DNA of 11,606 bases. It comes from VGPE01 sp031431395. Lineage in GTDB: Bacteria > Chloroflexota > Limnocylindria > Limnocylindrales > CSP1-4. This document shows, in pieces, positions 1-6,179 of this stretch (its first letter is position 1; the number at the start of each line of letters is the position of its first letter). A model generated the notes under the pieces. It was not told the DNA's origin, did no database searches, and worked only from the letters and a program-made list of their open reading frames with translations. A program made the translations under genes and the position numbers. The stretch spans positions 1-11,606 of the forward strand of contig JANPDJ010000366.1 in assembly GCA_031431395.1 (NCBI GenBank). The letters are read 5' to 3'.

Positions 1-324
1 AACGAGATCGCCGACAGCTCGGGCGTGGGCATCACGATCGACGAATCCGCCGTGCCCATCCCCGGGCCTGTCCGCGCGGCATGCGAGATGCTGGGGCTGG
101 ACCCGCTGCACGTCGCGAACGAGGGCAAGTGCGTGGCGATCGTGTCGCCCGGACGGGCCGACGCCGTCCTCGCCGCGATGCAGGCACGACCGGAGGGTGA
201 CGGCGCCGCGATCATCGGGCGCGTGGTCGCGGAGCATCCCGGCATGGTCACGATGCGGACCCTCGTGGGCTCCGAGCGAATCGTGGACATGCTGATCGGG
301 GAGCAACTCCCGCGCATCTGCTGA
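1..324 (+). CDS. hypE: HypE, hydrogenase expression/formation protein, C-terminal part (5' end outside window)
   Basis: HypE receives a carbamoyl group from HypF on its C-terminal cysteine and dehydrates it to a thiocyanate. This supplies the cyanide ligands of the [NiFe]-hydrogenase active site in the cytoplasm. The visible 107 residues are open at the left edge and end at TGA. They match the C-terminal lobe of the family: a GVGI..DE segment (residues 8-15), the conserved LGLDPL.VANEGK stretch (31-43), AIIGRV (70-75), and the closing segment R93-IVDMLIGEQLPRIC. The terminal Cys107 is the modified residue, and its presence as the very last residue is diagnostic and suggests an active protein. 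The rest of hypE and probably other hyp genes lie to the left. The gene faces the next one convergently across 18 bases, so it is the end of its own transcript. Identity is close to certain; only the N-terminal ATP-binding lobe is unseen. Confidence 0.95.
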   Translation, partial: NEIADSSGVGITIDESAVPIPGPVRAACEMLGLDPLHVANEGKCVAIVSPGRADAVLAAMQARPEGDGAAIIGRVVAEHPGMVTMRTLVGSERIVDMLIGEQLPRIC

Positions 325-342
325 CGGGCTCGCCTGCTCGAA

Positions 343-642
343 TCAGCCCCCGCGGGCGGGCTTGACGGCAACGAAGCGCACGGCCTCGGCCGCGAAGGCG
401 TCCGCCTGGACGGGGATGGGCGAACGCGCCACGAACGAACCGCGTCCTGCCGCGAACTCCTCCGACTGCCGTTCCACGCTGCTGCCAGGCCGCTCTTCGA
501 ACGCGAACAGGATGTAGCCCTCCGTCTTCAGACGCTCGAATTCCGCTCGCGCCCGTTCCACGGACTCCTGGTCCGCCGGATCCCAGAGCACAACCTGCCG
601 TCCACGTGCGGGGAATGTCTCCAGCCAGTGCTGGTCGGTCAT
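343..642 (-). CDS. Small hypothetical protein, 99 residues
   Basis: I do not recognise this protein. The start is the ATG at 642-640, chosen because a GGAGGG Shine-Dalgarno lies at 654-649, six bases upstream. The product is soluble, with no signal peptide, membrane segment or cysteine. Residues about 22-42 (PADQESVERARAEFERLK) look like a charged amphipathic helix, followed by GYILFAFEE (42-50), a probable beta strand. Residues 51-75 are polar and glycine/serine-rich. The chain ends with a probable strand, AVRFVAVKP (87-95). The helix-then-strand order suggests a small alpha/beta fold. The gene lies 124 bases downstream of the pentapeptide gene on the same strand and could be co-transcribed with it. 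The frame stays open upstream of the ATG, but that stretch has lower-quality composition and no better ribosome site. No function is proposed. Confidence 0.7.
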   Translation of the reverse strand: MTDQHWLETFPARGRQVVLWDPADQESVERARAEFERLKTEGYILFAFEERPGSSVERQSEEFAAGRGSFVARSPIPVQADAFAAEAVRFVAVKPARGG

Positions 643-648
643 CGGCGG

Positions 649-654
649 CCCTCC
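649..654 (-). promoter_or_regulatory. Ribosome binding site of the 99-residue gene
   Basis: GGAGGG on the minus strand, six bases before the ATG at 642. It decides the start, because the reading frame is open for another 157 codons upstream, where it runs antisense to or within the pentapeptide gene. Confidence 0.7.
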
Positions 655-766
655 GCTGCGTGCGGATCCACTCGCATCGGCACCGTATCCGGCACGCTGC
701 CCGACGGGCAGGGCCACATTGACCGTCCTGGGCACGCCGAACTGCGTTGCGGCCGACGCCCAGCGG

Positions 767-1492
767 CTACTCGACGATGACGATCCCGGCCGCGGCCGCC
801 AGCTCGCCAACCGAATTGAGCGCGTCGGGCCACGGCATTCGCATGCCGCGCAACCTCTCCGGATTGACGGCGCCTGCGATGTCCGTCCCCCGCATCTCGC
901 AGCGTGCCAGGGTGGATTCCGCCCACACGGCCCGGGTAATCGTGCAGTCGGCAAACAGCACCGACTGGAGGTGGGCGCCGTTGAAGTCGATCTCGTCCAG
1001 CTTGCAGCGATCGAACACAACGCGTTCCAGCCGGGCGAAACGGAACGATGCGAGATCCACGCGGCAGTTCGTGAACGCCACGTCCCGAATGGAAGCCGAC
1101 GACAGGTCGGCACCGGTCATCCGGACGCCGCCGAACGTAACGCGCCGCAGGCGCAGCCCGGTTGTTCGGACGTTGGCCCAGCTGCCGCCTGCGATCACAG
1201 CGTCTTCGATGGCCGCGTTCGCGAGGGTAGATGAGGCGAAATCCACGTGGCTGAGGCGGCAGCCCGAAAGTCGGGCGTTCGCTGCACTCCGCCCCGAGAA
1301 GTCGGTCCGAGCCAGGGCAGCGCCGTCGAGGACGAGGCCGTCCAGTGCGGCGGGGCGCCCGGCGACCTGCAGGTCGGGTGGAATGTCGGGTGCGTCGGGG
1401 CGGATCGGCGGCTGCGAAGGCAGAACTCGACCCTCCCTGGAGCGGCATCGGGGAGCCGCACCCGTCGCGCGCCATGGTATGCGACGATGCAT
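767..1492 (-). CDS. Pentapeptide-repeat protein
   Basis: About 241 residues. From residue 48 to about 208 the chain follows the five-residue A(D/N)LXX-like periodicity, with L, F, I or V at the centre of nearly every fifth position (for example DGAALARTDFSG, MTGADLSSASIRDVAF, CKLDEIDFNGAHLQSVLF). That pattern builds a right-handed quadrilateral beta helix. A C-terminal stretch (about 219-241, PWPDALNSVGELAAAAGIVIVE) probably caps it. Family members include DNA-mimicking gyrase protectors (Qnr, MfpA) and many proteins of unknown role; nothing here selects one. There is no signal peptide, so it is probably cytosolic. The first 40 residues are Arg/Pro-rich and not repeat-like, and no SD precedes ATG 1492 (an upstream ATG at 1519 has none either), so the start is uncertain. 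The gene is divergent from the lyase at 1538 across 45 bases. Confidence 0.85.
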   Translation of the reverse strand: MHRRIPWRATGAAPRCRSREGRVLPSQPPIRPDAPDIPPDLQVAGRPAALDGLVLDGAALARTDFSGRSAANARLSGCRLSHVDFASSTLANAAIEDAVIAGGSWANVRTTGLRLRRVTFGGVRMTGADLSSASIRDVAFTNCRVDLASFRFARLERVVFDRCKLDEIDFNGAHLQSVLFADCTITRAVWAESTLARCEMRGTDIAGAVNPERLRGMRMPWPDALNSVGELAAAAGIVIVE

Positions 1493-1523
1493 CGAGTTGG
1501 CCGGAACATGCGCAGGCATGCGT

Positions 1524-1530
1524 GGAGGAG
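1524..1530 (+). promoter_or_regulatory. Strong Shine-Dalgarno for the first DHDPS-family lyase
   Basis: GGAGGAG at 1524-1530 is followed by a seven-base spacer and GTG at 1538-1540. It fixes the start of the lyase even though the frame is open back to 1247, where the upstream part would run antisense through the pentapeptide gene. Confidence 0.85.
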
Positions 1531-1537
1531 TAGCGCT

Positions 1538-2476
1538 GTGACCCCTGAGGAGTTCAAGACCCAGCACCTGCACGGGGTCTGGCCGGCCATCCCGCTGCCG
1601 TGGCGCGACGATGATTCGCTGGACGCCGGGCTGCTGCGCGAGATCGTCCTGCGGTACAAGGCGGCCGGCGCTGATGGTGTCTACACGACGGGCACGGACG
1701 GCGAACTCAGCGCCCTGGACTTCGACGACTTCGCGCGGATGGTGGACGCGTTCGCAGCGGCGACCCAGGAAGCGGGGCTGCCGGCGCAGGTGGGGGTCAC
1801 ATGGCTGCACACGAAGGGCGTCCTTCAGCGTGTCCAGCACGCCGTGGACCGCGGCATCGAGTGCGTCCAGGTGCAGCAGCCGTTCTGGACGGAGCTCAAC
1901 GACACGGAATTGATCGGGTTCTTCGCGACGCTCTCGGAGCGGTTCCCGGACACGGGCGTCGTGCACTACAACCTGGCCAAGTCGCGCTTTCTCCACGGCA
2001 GCGACTACGCGAAGATCCTGCCCGAGGCGCCCACGCTCATCGGCAGCAAGCACACCGGCGGCAGCCCGGACGAGTTGATGGGCTGCGTGACCGAGGCGCC
2101 GTCCATGCACCATTTCGTGGTGGACGGACAGGCCATGCCGGGCGCAATGCTGGGCGCGAAGGGCATCTACAGCTTCACCGTCAACCTGAACCCCACGTGG
2201 GTCGTGGACTTCTGGGCGGCCTGCGCTCGGGGCGATGCCGCCGAAGCCGCGCGCCGGAAACTGCTGGAGGCGCGGTTCTTCAAAGCCTGGCTGCCCACGG
2301 TGGGCGAGATCACCGCGTCGCAGTCGTTCGCCAAGATCGCCACGCGCTGTGGGATCGCGCCGGAGATGCCGCTACGGGTGCGGGCGCCCTACCAGGCGGG
2401 GACTGAAGCAAACGTCTCCGCCCTGCGGGGACTCCTCGACGGCGAATTCCGGGAGCTTCGCTACACGCCGAGCTGA
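1538..2476 (+). CDS. DHDPS/N-acetylneuraminate lyase-family protein (divergent class I aldolase)
   Basis: This 312-residue protein is a full-length (beta/alpha)8 barrel of the dihydrodipicolinate synthase/NAL superfamily, whose members form a Schiff base between a lysine and a 2-oxo acid. The expected Schiff-base lysine is Lys171 in IGSKHTGG, and the conserved Tyr is Tyr144 in VVHYNLAKS, with spacing normal for the family. The GTTGE-type loop reads TTGTDGE (50-56), so Asp54 stands where DHDPS has its second Thr. The Tyr-Tyr of TPYYN is replaced by PFW (115-117), so the relay tyrosine is a Trp. True lysine-pathway DHDPS activity is therefore unlikely. A lyase, hydratase or deaminase on another oxo acid is more likely, and the substrate is unknown. 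The start is GTG 1538 behind GGAGGAG. The gene converges on the second, more canonical paralogue. Confidence 0.88.
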   Translation: MTPEEFKTQHLHGVWPAIPLPWRDDDSLDAGLLREIVLRYKAAGADGVYTTGTDGELSALDFDDFARMVDAFAAATQEAGLPAQVGVTWLHTKGVLQRVQHAVDRGIECVQVQQPFWTELNDTELIGFFATLSERFPDTGVVHYNLAKSRFLHGSDYAKILPEAPTLIGSKHTGGSPDELMGCVTEAPSMHHFVVDGQAMPGAMLGAKGIYSFTVNLNPTWVVDFWAACARGDAAEAARRKLLEARFFKAWLPTVGEITASQSFAKIATRCGIAPEMPLRVRAPYQAGTEANVSALRGLLDGEFRELRYTPS

Positions 2477-2509
2477 TCCGGGGGAGGCCGAAGGACCAGA
2501 TCCGCCGCA

Positions 2510-2537
2510 GCCGTCCCGGGCCGCGATCCCGGACGGC
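2510..2537. terminator. Possible bidirectional hairpin terminator between convergent lyase genes
   Basis: A left arm at 2510-2520 (GCCGTCCCGGG) pairs with a right arm at 2528-2537 (CCCGGACGGC): ten pairs with one bulged C and a seven-base loop. It lies in the 63-base gap between two genes ending head-on, where a shared terminator is expected. It lacks a U tract on either strand, so intrinsic termination is not certain. Confidence 0.45.
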
Positions 2538-2539
2538 CG

Positions 2540-3457
2540 TCAGCCCCCGGGAACTAGCCCGAGCGGACCGAGGATTGCCTGCAGGCGGGCCACCTGGTCC
2601 GCGCTCAGTTCCAGCAGCGGCGCCCGGCAGTAGCCCCCGTCGTATCCCCGCAGCCTCAGGATGGCCCGGTACGTCGCGAGGTCGCTCGCCGGCCCCAGCT
2701 GACCGCGCGTGTAGAGCAGCTTGAACGGCAGGATCCGTCGCCAGATCGTCCGCGCCAGGTCCAGGTTGCTGGCAGCCATGGCGTCCCAGAGCGCGACGGC
2801 ATCTGCGGTGGCCACGTTGAGGATGCCGCTGATCCAGCCGTGCGCTCCGCCCGCCAGCCCTTCCAGCGGGGCCTGGAAGCTGCCGTAGAAGACCCGGAAC
2901 GCCGGGTCCACCTCGGCACGGAGTTCGTGCACCTGGTGCACGGTGGGGAACGTGCTCTTCACGGCGTGCGCCCAGCCGGCCTCGTACAACTCGCGCAGGC
3001 GCGGCGTACTCAGTGCGGGCGCACCGGAGTTGGCGGGGTTGTTGTAGACCATGATCGGGATGCTGGCCGCGCGGCCGACGGCCCGGAAGTGCTCCATCAC
3101 TTCGGCTTCGGTGGGCAGGAGGTAGTACGGCAAGATCACGATGGCGCCGGCGGCGCCGGCGTCGGCCGCCTCGGCGGTCAGCCGGATCGTCGCGCGCGTG
3201 GACGCGTACCCCGTCCCGGCGATCACGGGCACGCGCCCGCGCGCGGCCGCGACACCCACCTCGATGACCCGTCGGCGCTCTGCCTCGTCCAGGGTCACGA
3301 ACTCGCCGCTCGTCCCGCCCACCACGATGCCGTGGGCACCGTCCGCGATCAGCCGGTCGACGTGCGCGCCGGTGGCGGCCTCATCGAGGCGCCCGCTGGC
3401 GTCGAACATCGTGAGTGCCGCCGGGAAGATCCCGGTCCAGGTGACGGGACCTGTCAT
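2540..3457 (-). CDS. DHDPS/N-acetylneuraminate lyase-family protein (canonical active site)
   Basis: This 305-residue (beta/alpha)8-barrel aldolase/hydro-lyase keeps every classical position. GGTSGE lies at 47-52 (Thr49 in the relay), PYY at 110-112 (relay Tyr112), VYNNP at 137-141 (Tyr138) and AVKST at 165-169 (Schiff-base Lys167). By family, it would condense or cleave a 2-oxo acid such as pyruvate with an aldehyde, or dehydrate or deaminate a related compound. Sequence alone does not separate DHDPS from the catabolic branches (KDG dehydratase-like, hydroxyproline-derived deaminase, NAL). The neighbourhood favours catabolism: it is the second gene of an operon with the amidohydrolase, 14 bases downstream. 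AAGGAG (3472-3467) starts on the last base of the amidohydrolase stop, nine bases before ATG 3457, which suggests translational coupling. A lysine-biosynthesis role is possible but unsupported, as no lysine genes are adjacent. Confidence 0.9.
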   Translation of the reverse strand: MTGPVTWTGIFPAALTMFDASGRLDEAATGAHVDRLIADGAHGIVVGGTSGEFVTLDEAERRRVIEVGVAAARGRVPVIAGTGYASTRATIRLTAEAADAGAAGAIVILPYYLLPTEAEVMEHFRAVGRAASIPIMVYNNPANSGAPALSTPRLRELYEAGWAHAVKSTFPTVHQVHELRAEVDPAFRVFYGSFQAPLEGLAGGAHGWISGILNVATADAVALWDAMAASNLDLARTIWRRILPFKLLYTRGQLGPASDLATYRAILRLRGYDGGYCRAPLLELSADQVARLQAILGPLGLVPGG

Positions 3458-3466
3458 GGGTTCGAT

Positions 3467-3472
3467 CTCCTT
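3467..3472 (-). promoter_or_regulatory. Ribosome binding site embedded at the amidohydrolase stop
   Basis: AAGGAG on the minus strand. Its first A is the last base of the amidohydrolase TGA, and the lyase ATG follows nine bases later. The layout implies that ribosomes finishing the first gene help to start the second. Confidence 0.8.
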
Positions 3473-4941
3473 CAGTTCGCGCCGCTGGGCCCGCGCCGGC
3501 GGGCGAATCGATTGGGCTCCACGGTCCTGCCCATCCGGACGAAGAGTGCCTGGGATGCCTCGTTGATCCGGGCCAGGAGCCGGGGCTCGTCGAGGCGGGC
3601 GAAGGCGCCATCCTCGAGGATCACGGCGCCGTCCACGATGACGGTCCGGATGGACCGCGATCCGGCCGCATAGACCAGGTTGCGGGTGAGGTCCGTGACC
3701 GGCATCAGCTCCGGCCGATTGAGCGTATGGATCACGAGGTCCGCGCGCTTGCCCACCTCGATGGACCCGATGCGGTCCTCCAGGCCCACGGCCCGGGCCC
3801 CGCTGCGCGTTGCCATGTCCAGGACGTCCTCGGCCACCAGGTACGTCCGGTCCTCGTGCGCCTCGCGTGCCGTCAGGACGGCGAGGCTGGCCTGCCGGAA
3901 CAGGTTGAAATCATTGGACCAGTTCCCGGAATCCGATCCGAGCGCGATGTTGGCGCCACGACGCCACAGTTCCGCGTGGCGGCCGTGAATCGTGCCGCCG
4001 TGACCCCAGATCATCGAAGCCGCCGGGGCCCAGGAGATGCTGGCTCCCGTTTCCAATAGCAGGTCGCACTCGCGGTCCGTCAGGTGGTTGGCGTGGCCCA
4101 GGGTGAGGTTGCGGTCCAGCACGCCGATTTCGGCCAGGTGGATGAGCGGATCCATGCCGAAACGGGTCCGGTCCGCCGCCGTGTCGCCGGCGCCGTACGC
4201 GTGATGCATGTTCAGGACGGTACCGGCCGCATCGGCCAGCCGCTTCCCCTCCCGCAGCAGGTCGTCGCTCGCCGTCCCGAATCCCAGCACCGCGATGTGG
4301 CCCGTGACCAGGGCGTCCGGGTCTGCGTTGCGCCGCAACTCGCCACCCAGGCGCGCCAGGGCTTCTTCGAGATTCGCCGGCGAGCGGTTGATCCGGCGCG
4401 CCGGTTTCGGCATGTCCATGACGCGCGCGTCGCCGATGACGGCCCGGATGCCCACCTCCTGCGCCGCCGATGCCGCGGCCGCTGGTGCGAGGACCGTCCC
4501 GGCCTCAAGGAAGCAGGTGGTGCCGTTCCGGATCATCTCCAGCGACGCCAGGAGCACGCCCAGGTACTCCTCCTCGTCGGTGACCGTGTTGTAGTAGGGG
4601 CGCTCCACCGCATCGAAGACGTCGCCCTCGCCGACGTGATCGGGCACGGCGCCGCGGAAGATGTGGAACGACGCGTGGAGATGCGTGTCCACGAGGCCGG
4701 GGTGAACCGGCGCGCCGGCGGCGTCGATCGTGCGCACAGGGCTGTAGCGGGCGGCGAGCGTCGCGTCATCCCCAACGTCCACGATCCGACGCCCGCTGAC
4801 CGCCACGGCGCCGTCCGCGATGACCCGTCCCTCCGCGTCCGACGTGATGACGTAGCCGTGCCGGATCAGCAGGTCCACCGCCCCGTGGTGAATCGGGCCG
4901 GTCGAGACCTCCGGGACCGCGTCGCCGACCTGTGAACCCAC
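3472..4941 (-). CDS. Amidohydrolase-superfamily protein (chlorohydrolase/deaminase branch, atypical active site)
   Basis: A 489-residue metal-dependent hydrolase of the TrzN/AtzA, S-adenosylhomocysteine deaminase and guanine deaminase branch. It has a short N-terminal beta sandwich (about 22-75), then the barrel opening HPGLVDTHLHASFH with metal ligands His87 and His89. The third ligand is probably His246 (LNMHHAYGAG). LGHANHL follows (His283 and His286), then the barrel Asp337 in LGSDSGNWSND. The C-terminal sandwich carries the usual IGSIEVGKRADLVI (391-404). The family normally reads HxxE after the third ligand; here it is His246-His-Ala-Tyr249, without the catalytic Glu. It probably hydrolyses a C-N or C-X bond of a cyclic or amino substrate, but which one cannot be told. 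The start is GTG 4941 with GGGGGA (4953-4948) six bases upstream. It leads an operon with the second lyase and is divergent from the zinc dehydrogenase. Confidence 0.88.
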   Translation of the reverse strand: MGSQVGDAVPEVSTGPIHHGAVDLLIRHGYVITSDAEGRVIADGAVAVSGRRIVDVGDDATLAARYSPVRTIDAAGAPVHPGLVDTHLHASFHIFRGAVPDHVGEGDVFDAVERPYYNTVTDEEEYLGVLLASLEMIRNGTTCFLEAGTVLAPAAAASAAQEVGIRAVIGDARVMDMPKPARRINRSPANLEEALARLGGELRRNADPDALVTGHIAVLGFGTASDDLLREGKRLADAAGTVLNMHHAYGAGDTAADRTRFGMDPLIHLAEIGVLDRNLTLGHANHLTDRECDLLLETGASISWAPAASMIWGHGGTIHGRHAELWRRGANIALGSDSGNWSNDFNLFRQASLAVLTAREAHEDRTYLVAEDVLDMATRSGARAVGLEDRIGSIEVGKRADLVIHTLNRPELMPVTDLTRNLVYAAGSRSIRTVIVDGAVILEDGAFARLDEPRLLARINEASQALFVRMGRTVEPNRFARRRGPSGAN

Positions 4942-4979
4942 GCCGTATCCCCCGCTGCACCCAACCCGAACCCCGACAG

Positions 4980-4985
4980 TGCAAT
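4980..4985 (+). promoter_or_regulatory. Candidate -10 box for a leaderless zinc dehydrogenase transcript
   Basis: TGCAAT lies nine bases before ATG 4995, and no Shine-Dalgarno is present between them. The spacing would put the transcription start at or next to the ATG. The same nine-base spacing occurs before the LDH2-family gene at 10408. No -35 is evident. Confidence 0.3.
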
Positions 4986-4994
4986 GATGCGGCC

Positions 4995-6104
4995 ATGAAG
5001 ATGCACGCGGCAGTCCTTCGCGAGACCACCGGCACGCTGTCCGTCGAGGAGATCGAGATCGGGGCTCCCGGCCGGGGTGAAGTCCTGGTGCGGATCGCCG
5101 CCTCGGGCCTGTGCCACACGGACTGGGAGACGATGCACGGGCAGCAGCCCTGCAACCTCCCCGCGGTCATCGGCCACGAAGGTGCGGGCGTGGTGGAGGC
5201 GATCGGGCCGGGCGTGACGCTGGTCCGACCGGGGGACCACGTGGCGCTTTCGTGGAGCCCGAACTGCGGCCACTGCTTCTACTGCGACCGCGGCCAGCCC
5301 ATCCTGTGCGAGGTCGCCCGCGCCGCGAACGCGCGAGGCACGCTGTTCGACGGCACCACGCGCTTCTCGGCCGGGGCCAGCCCCATCTACTACTACAGCC
5401 TGGTCTCCTCGCACGCGGAGCTCACGATCGTCCCGGAGCAGGCGGCGGTGCCGCTCCGCAAGGACTTCCCCCTGGACCGGGCGGCGCTGCTCGGATGCGC
5501 GGTCATGACGGGCTATGGGGGCGCCGTTCACGCTGGCCGGGTCCGGCCGGGGGACAGTGTCGTGGTGATCGGCTGCGGCGCCGTCGGACTCTCGGCCATC
5601 CAGGGCGCGCGGATCGCCGGCGCGTGGCCCATCGTGGCGGTGGACGTGAACCCGCTGAAGCTGACGTGGGCCCGGACCATGGGCGCCACCCATGCGGTCA
5701 ACGCCCGCGAGGACGACCCGGTGACGGTCGCCCGTGACCTCACGTCCGGCCGCGGCGCAGACGTCTCGATCGAGGCGGCCGGCCAGAACGTCACGATCCG
5801 CCAGGCGCTGGAGGCCTCGCGGCCGGGCGGGCGGGTCGTGATCCTCGGCAAGACGGCCGTTGGACAGGAGGTGGCGTTCCCGTTCACCAGCCTGATGGGC
5901 GAACGGGAGATCGTGCGCACGTCCTACGGGATGAGCCGGCCGCGCCAGGACTTCCCGCGGCTCGCGGATCTCTCGATGCGCGGCGAACTGCTCCTCGACG
6001 AGATGATCACGATGCGGCTGCCGCTGGCCGACATCAATCGCGGATTCGCCGAACTCCAGGCGGGCAACGTGGCGCGTGCGGTCGTGGTGTTCGACGGGTT
6101 CTGA
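4995..6104 (+). CDS. Zinc-dependent medium-chain alcohol dehydrogenase
   Basis: This 369-residue protein is a full-length medium-chain dehydrogenase/reductase, which oxidises alcohols to aldehydes or the reverse in the cytosol with a nicotinamide cofactor. Catalytic zinc ligands are Cys40 (GLCHTDW), His61-Glu62 (GHEGAG) and Cys168 (LGCAVMTGYG). The structural zinc lobe has all four cysteines: 91, 94, 97 and 105. The Rossmann fingerprint GCGAVG is at 193-198, and Asp217 at the end of the second strand (VAVDVN) favours NAD over NADP. The architecture is closest to the class III/formaldehyde-dehydrogenase-like branch, but the substrate is open. The start is ATG 4995; ATG 5001 is also possible. 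The upstream 53 bases separate it from the divergent amidohydrolase, so the two may share regulation, and it probably handles an alcohol or aldehyde made by the neighbouring lyases (inference). It ends convergent with the deformylase. Confidence 0.93.
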   Translation: MKMHAAVLRETTGTLSVEEIEIGAPGRGEVLVRIAASGLCHTDWETMHGQQPCNLPAVIGHEGAGVVEAIGPGVTLVRPGDHVALSWSPNCGHCFYCDRGQPILCEVARAANARGTLFDGTTRFSAGASPIYYYSLVSSHAELTIVPEQAAVPLRKDFPLDRAALLGCAVMTGYGGAVHAGRVRPGDSVVVIGCGAVGLSAIQGARIAGAWPIVAVDVNPLKLTWARTMGATHAVNAREDDPVTVARDLTSGRGADVSIEAAGQNVTIRQALEASRPGGRVVILGKTAVGQEVAFPFTSLMGEREIVRTSYGMSRPRQDFPRLADLSMRGELLLDEMITMRLPLADINRGFAELQAGNVARAVVVFDGF

Positions 6105-6158
6105 CGCACGGGCGACGCCGCTCGACGTGGCCCGCAGGCGCCGCACCGGATTCGCGGC

Positions 6159-6179
6159 CGACCGCCCGATCAGCGGTCG
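6159..6179. terminator. Hairpin overlapping the deformylase stop codon, possible shared terminator
   Basis: CGACCGC at 6159-6165 and GCGGTCG at 6173-6179 form a perfect seven-pair stem around a seven-base loop that contains the deformylase stop (6170-6172). It sits where the zinc dehydrogenase and deformylase genes converge. There is no U tract, so function is uncertain. Confidence 0.35.

Noticed and set aside
697..711. Hairpin CTGCCC-GAC-GGGCAG as a terminator after the pentapeptide gene
   Set aside because: The stem is only six pairs with a three-base loop and no T run on either strand, so it is weaker than the hairpins listed.
639..1475. Minus-strand frame overlapping the pentapeptide gene
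   Set aside because: It is a different frame with Arg-rich sequence; the pentapeptide frame has regular five-residue periodicity.
1247..1537. N-terminal extension of the first lyase up to 1247
   Set aside because: It overlaps the pentapeptide gene on the other strand, and the GGAGGAG seven bases before GTG 1538 gives a family-length product.
1493..2113. N-terminal extension of the pentapeptide frame up to 2113
   Set aside because: It would run antisense through the DHDPS-family gene, and the added residues are not repeat-like.
2540..3457. Assignment as dapA (lysine biosynthesis)
   Set aside because: The active site would fit, but no lysine or diaminopimelate gene is near and it is operonic with an amidohydrolase, so I left the symbol empty.
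4084..4935. Plus-strand open frame of 283 residues
   Set aside because: It mirrors the amidohydrolase on the other strand. Its valine, arginine and histidine-rich translation is typical of an antisense shadow.
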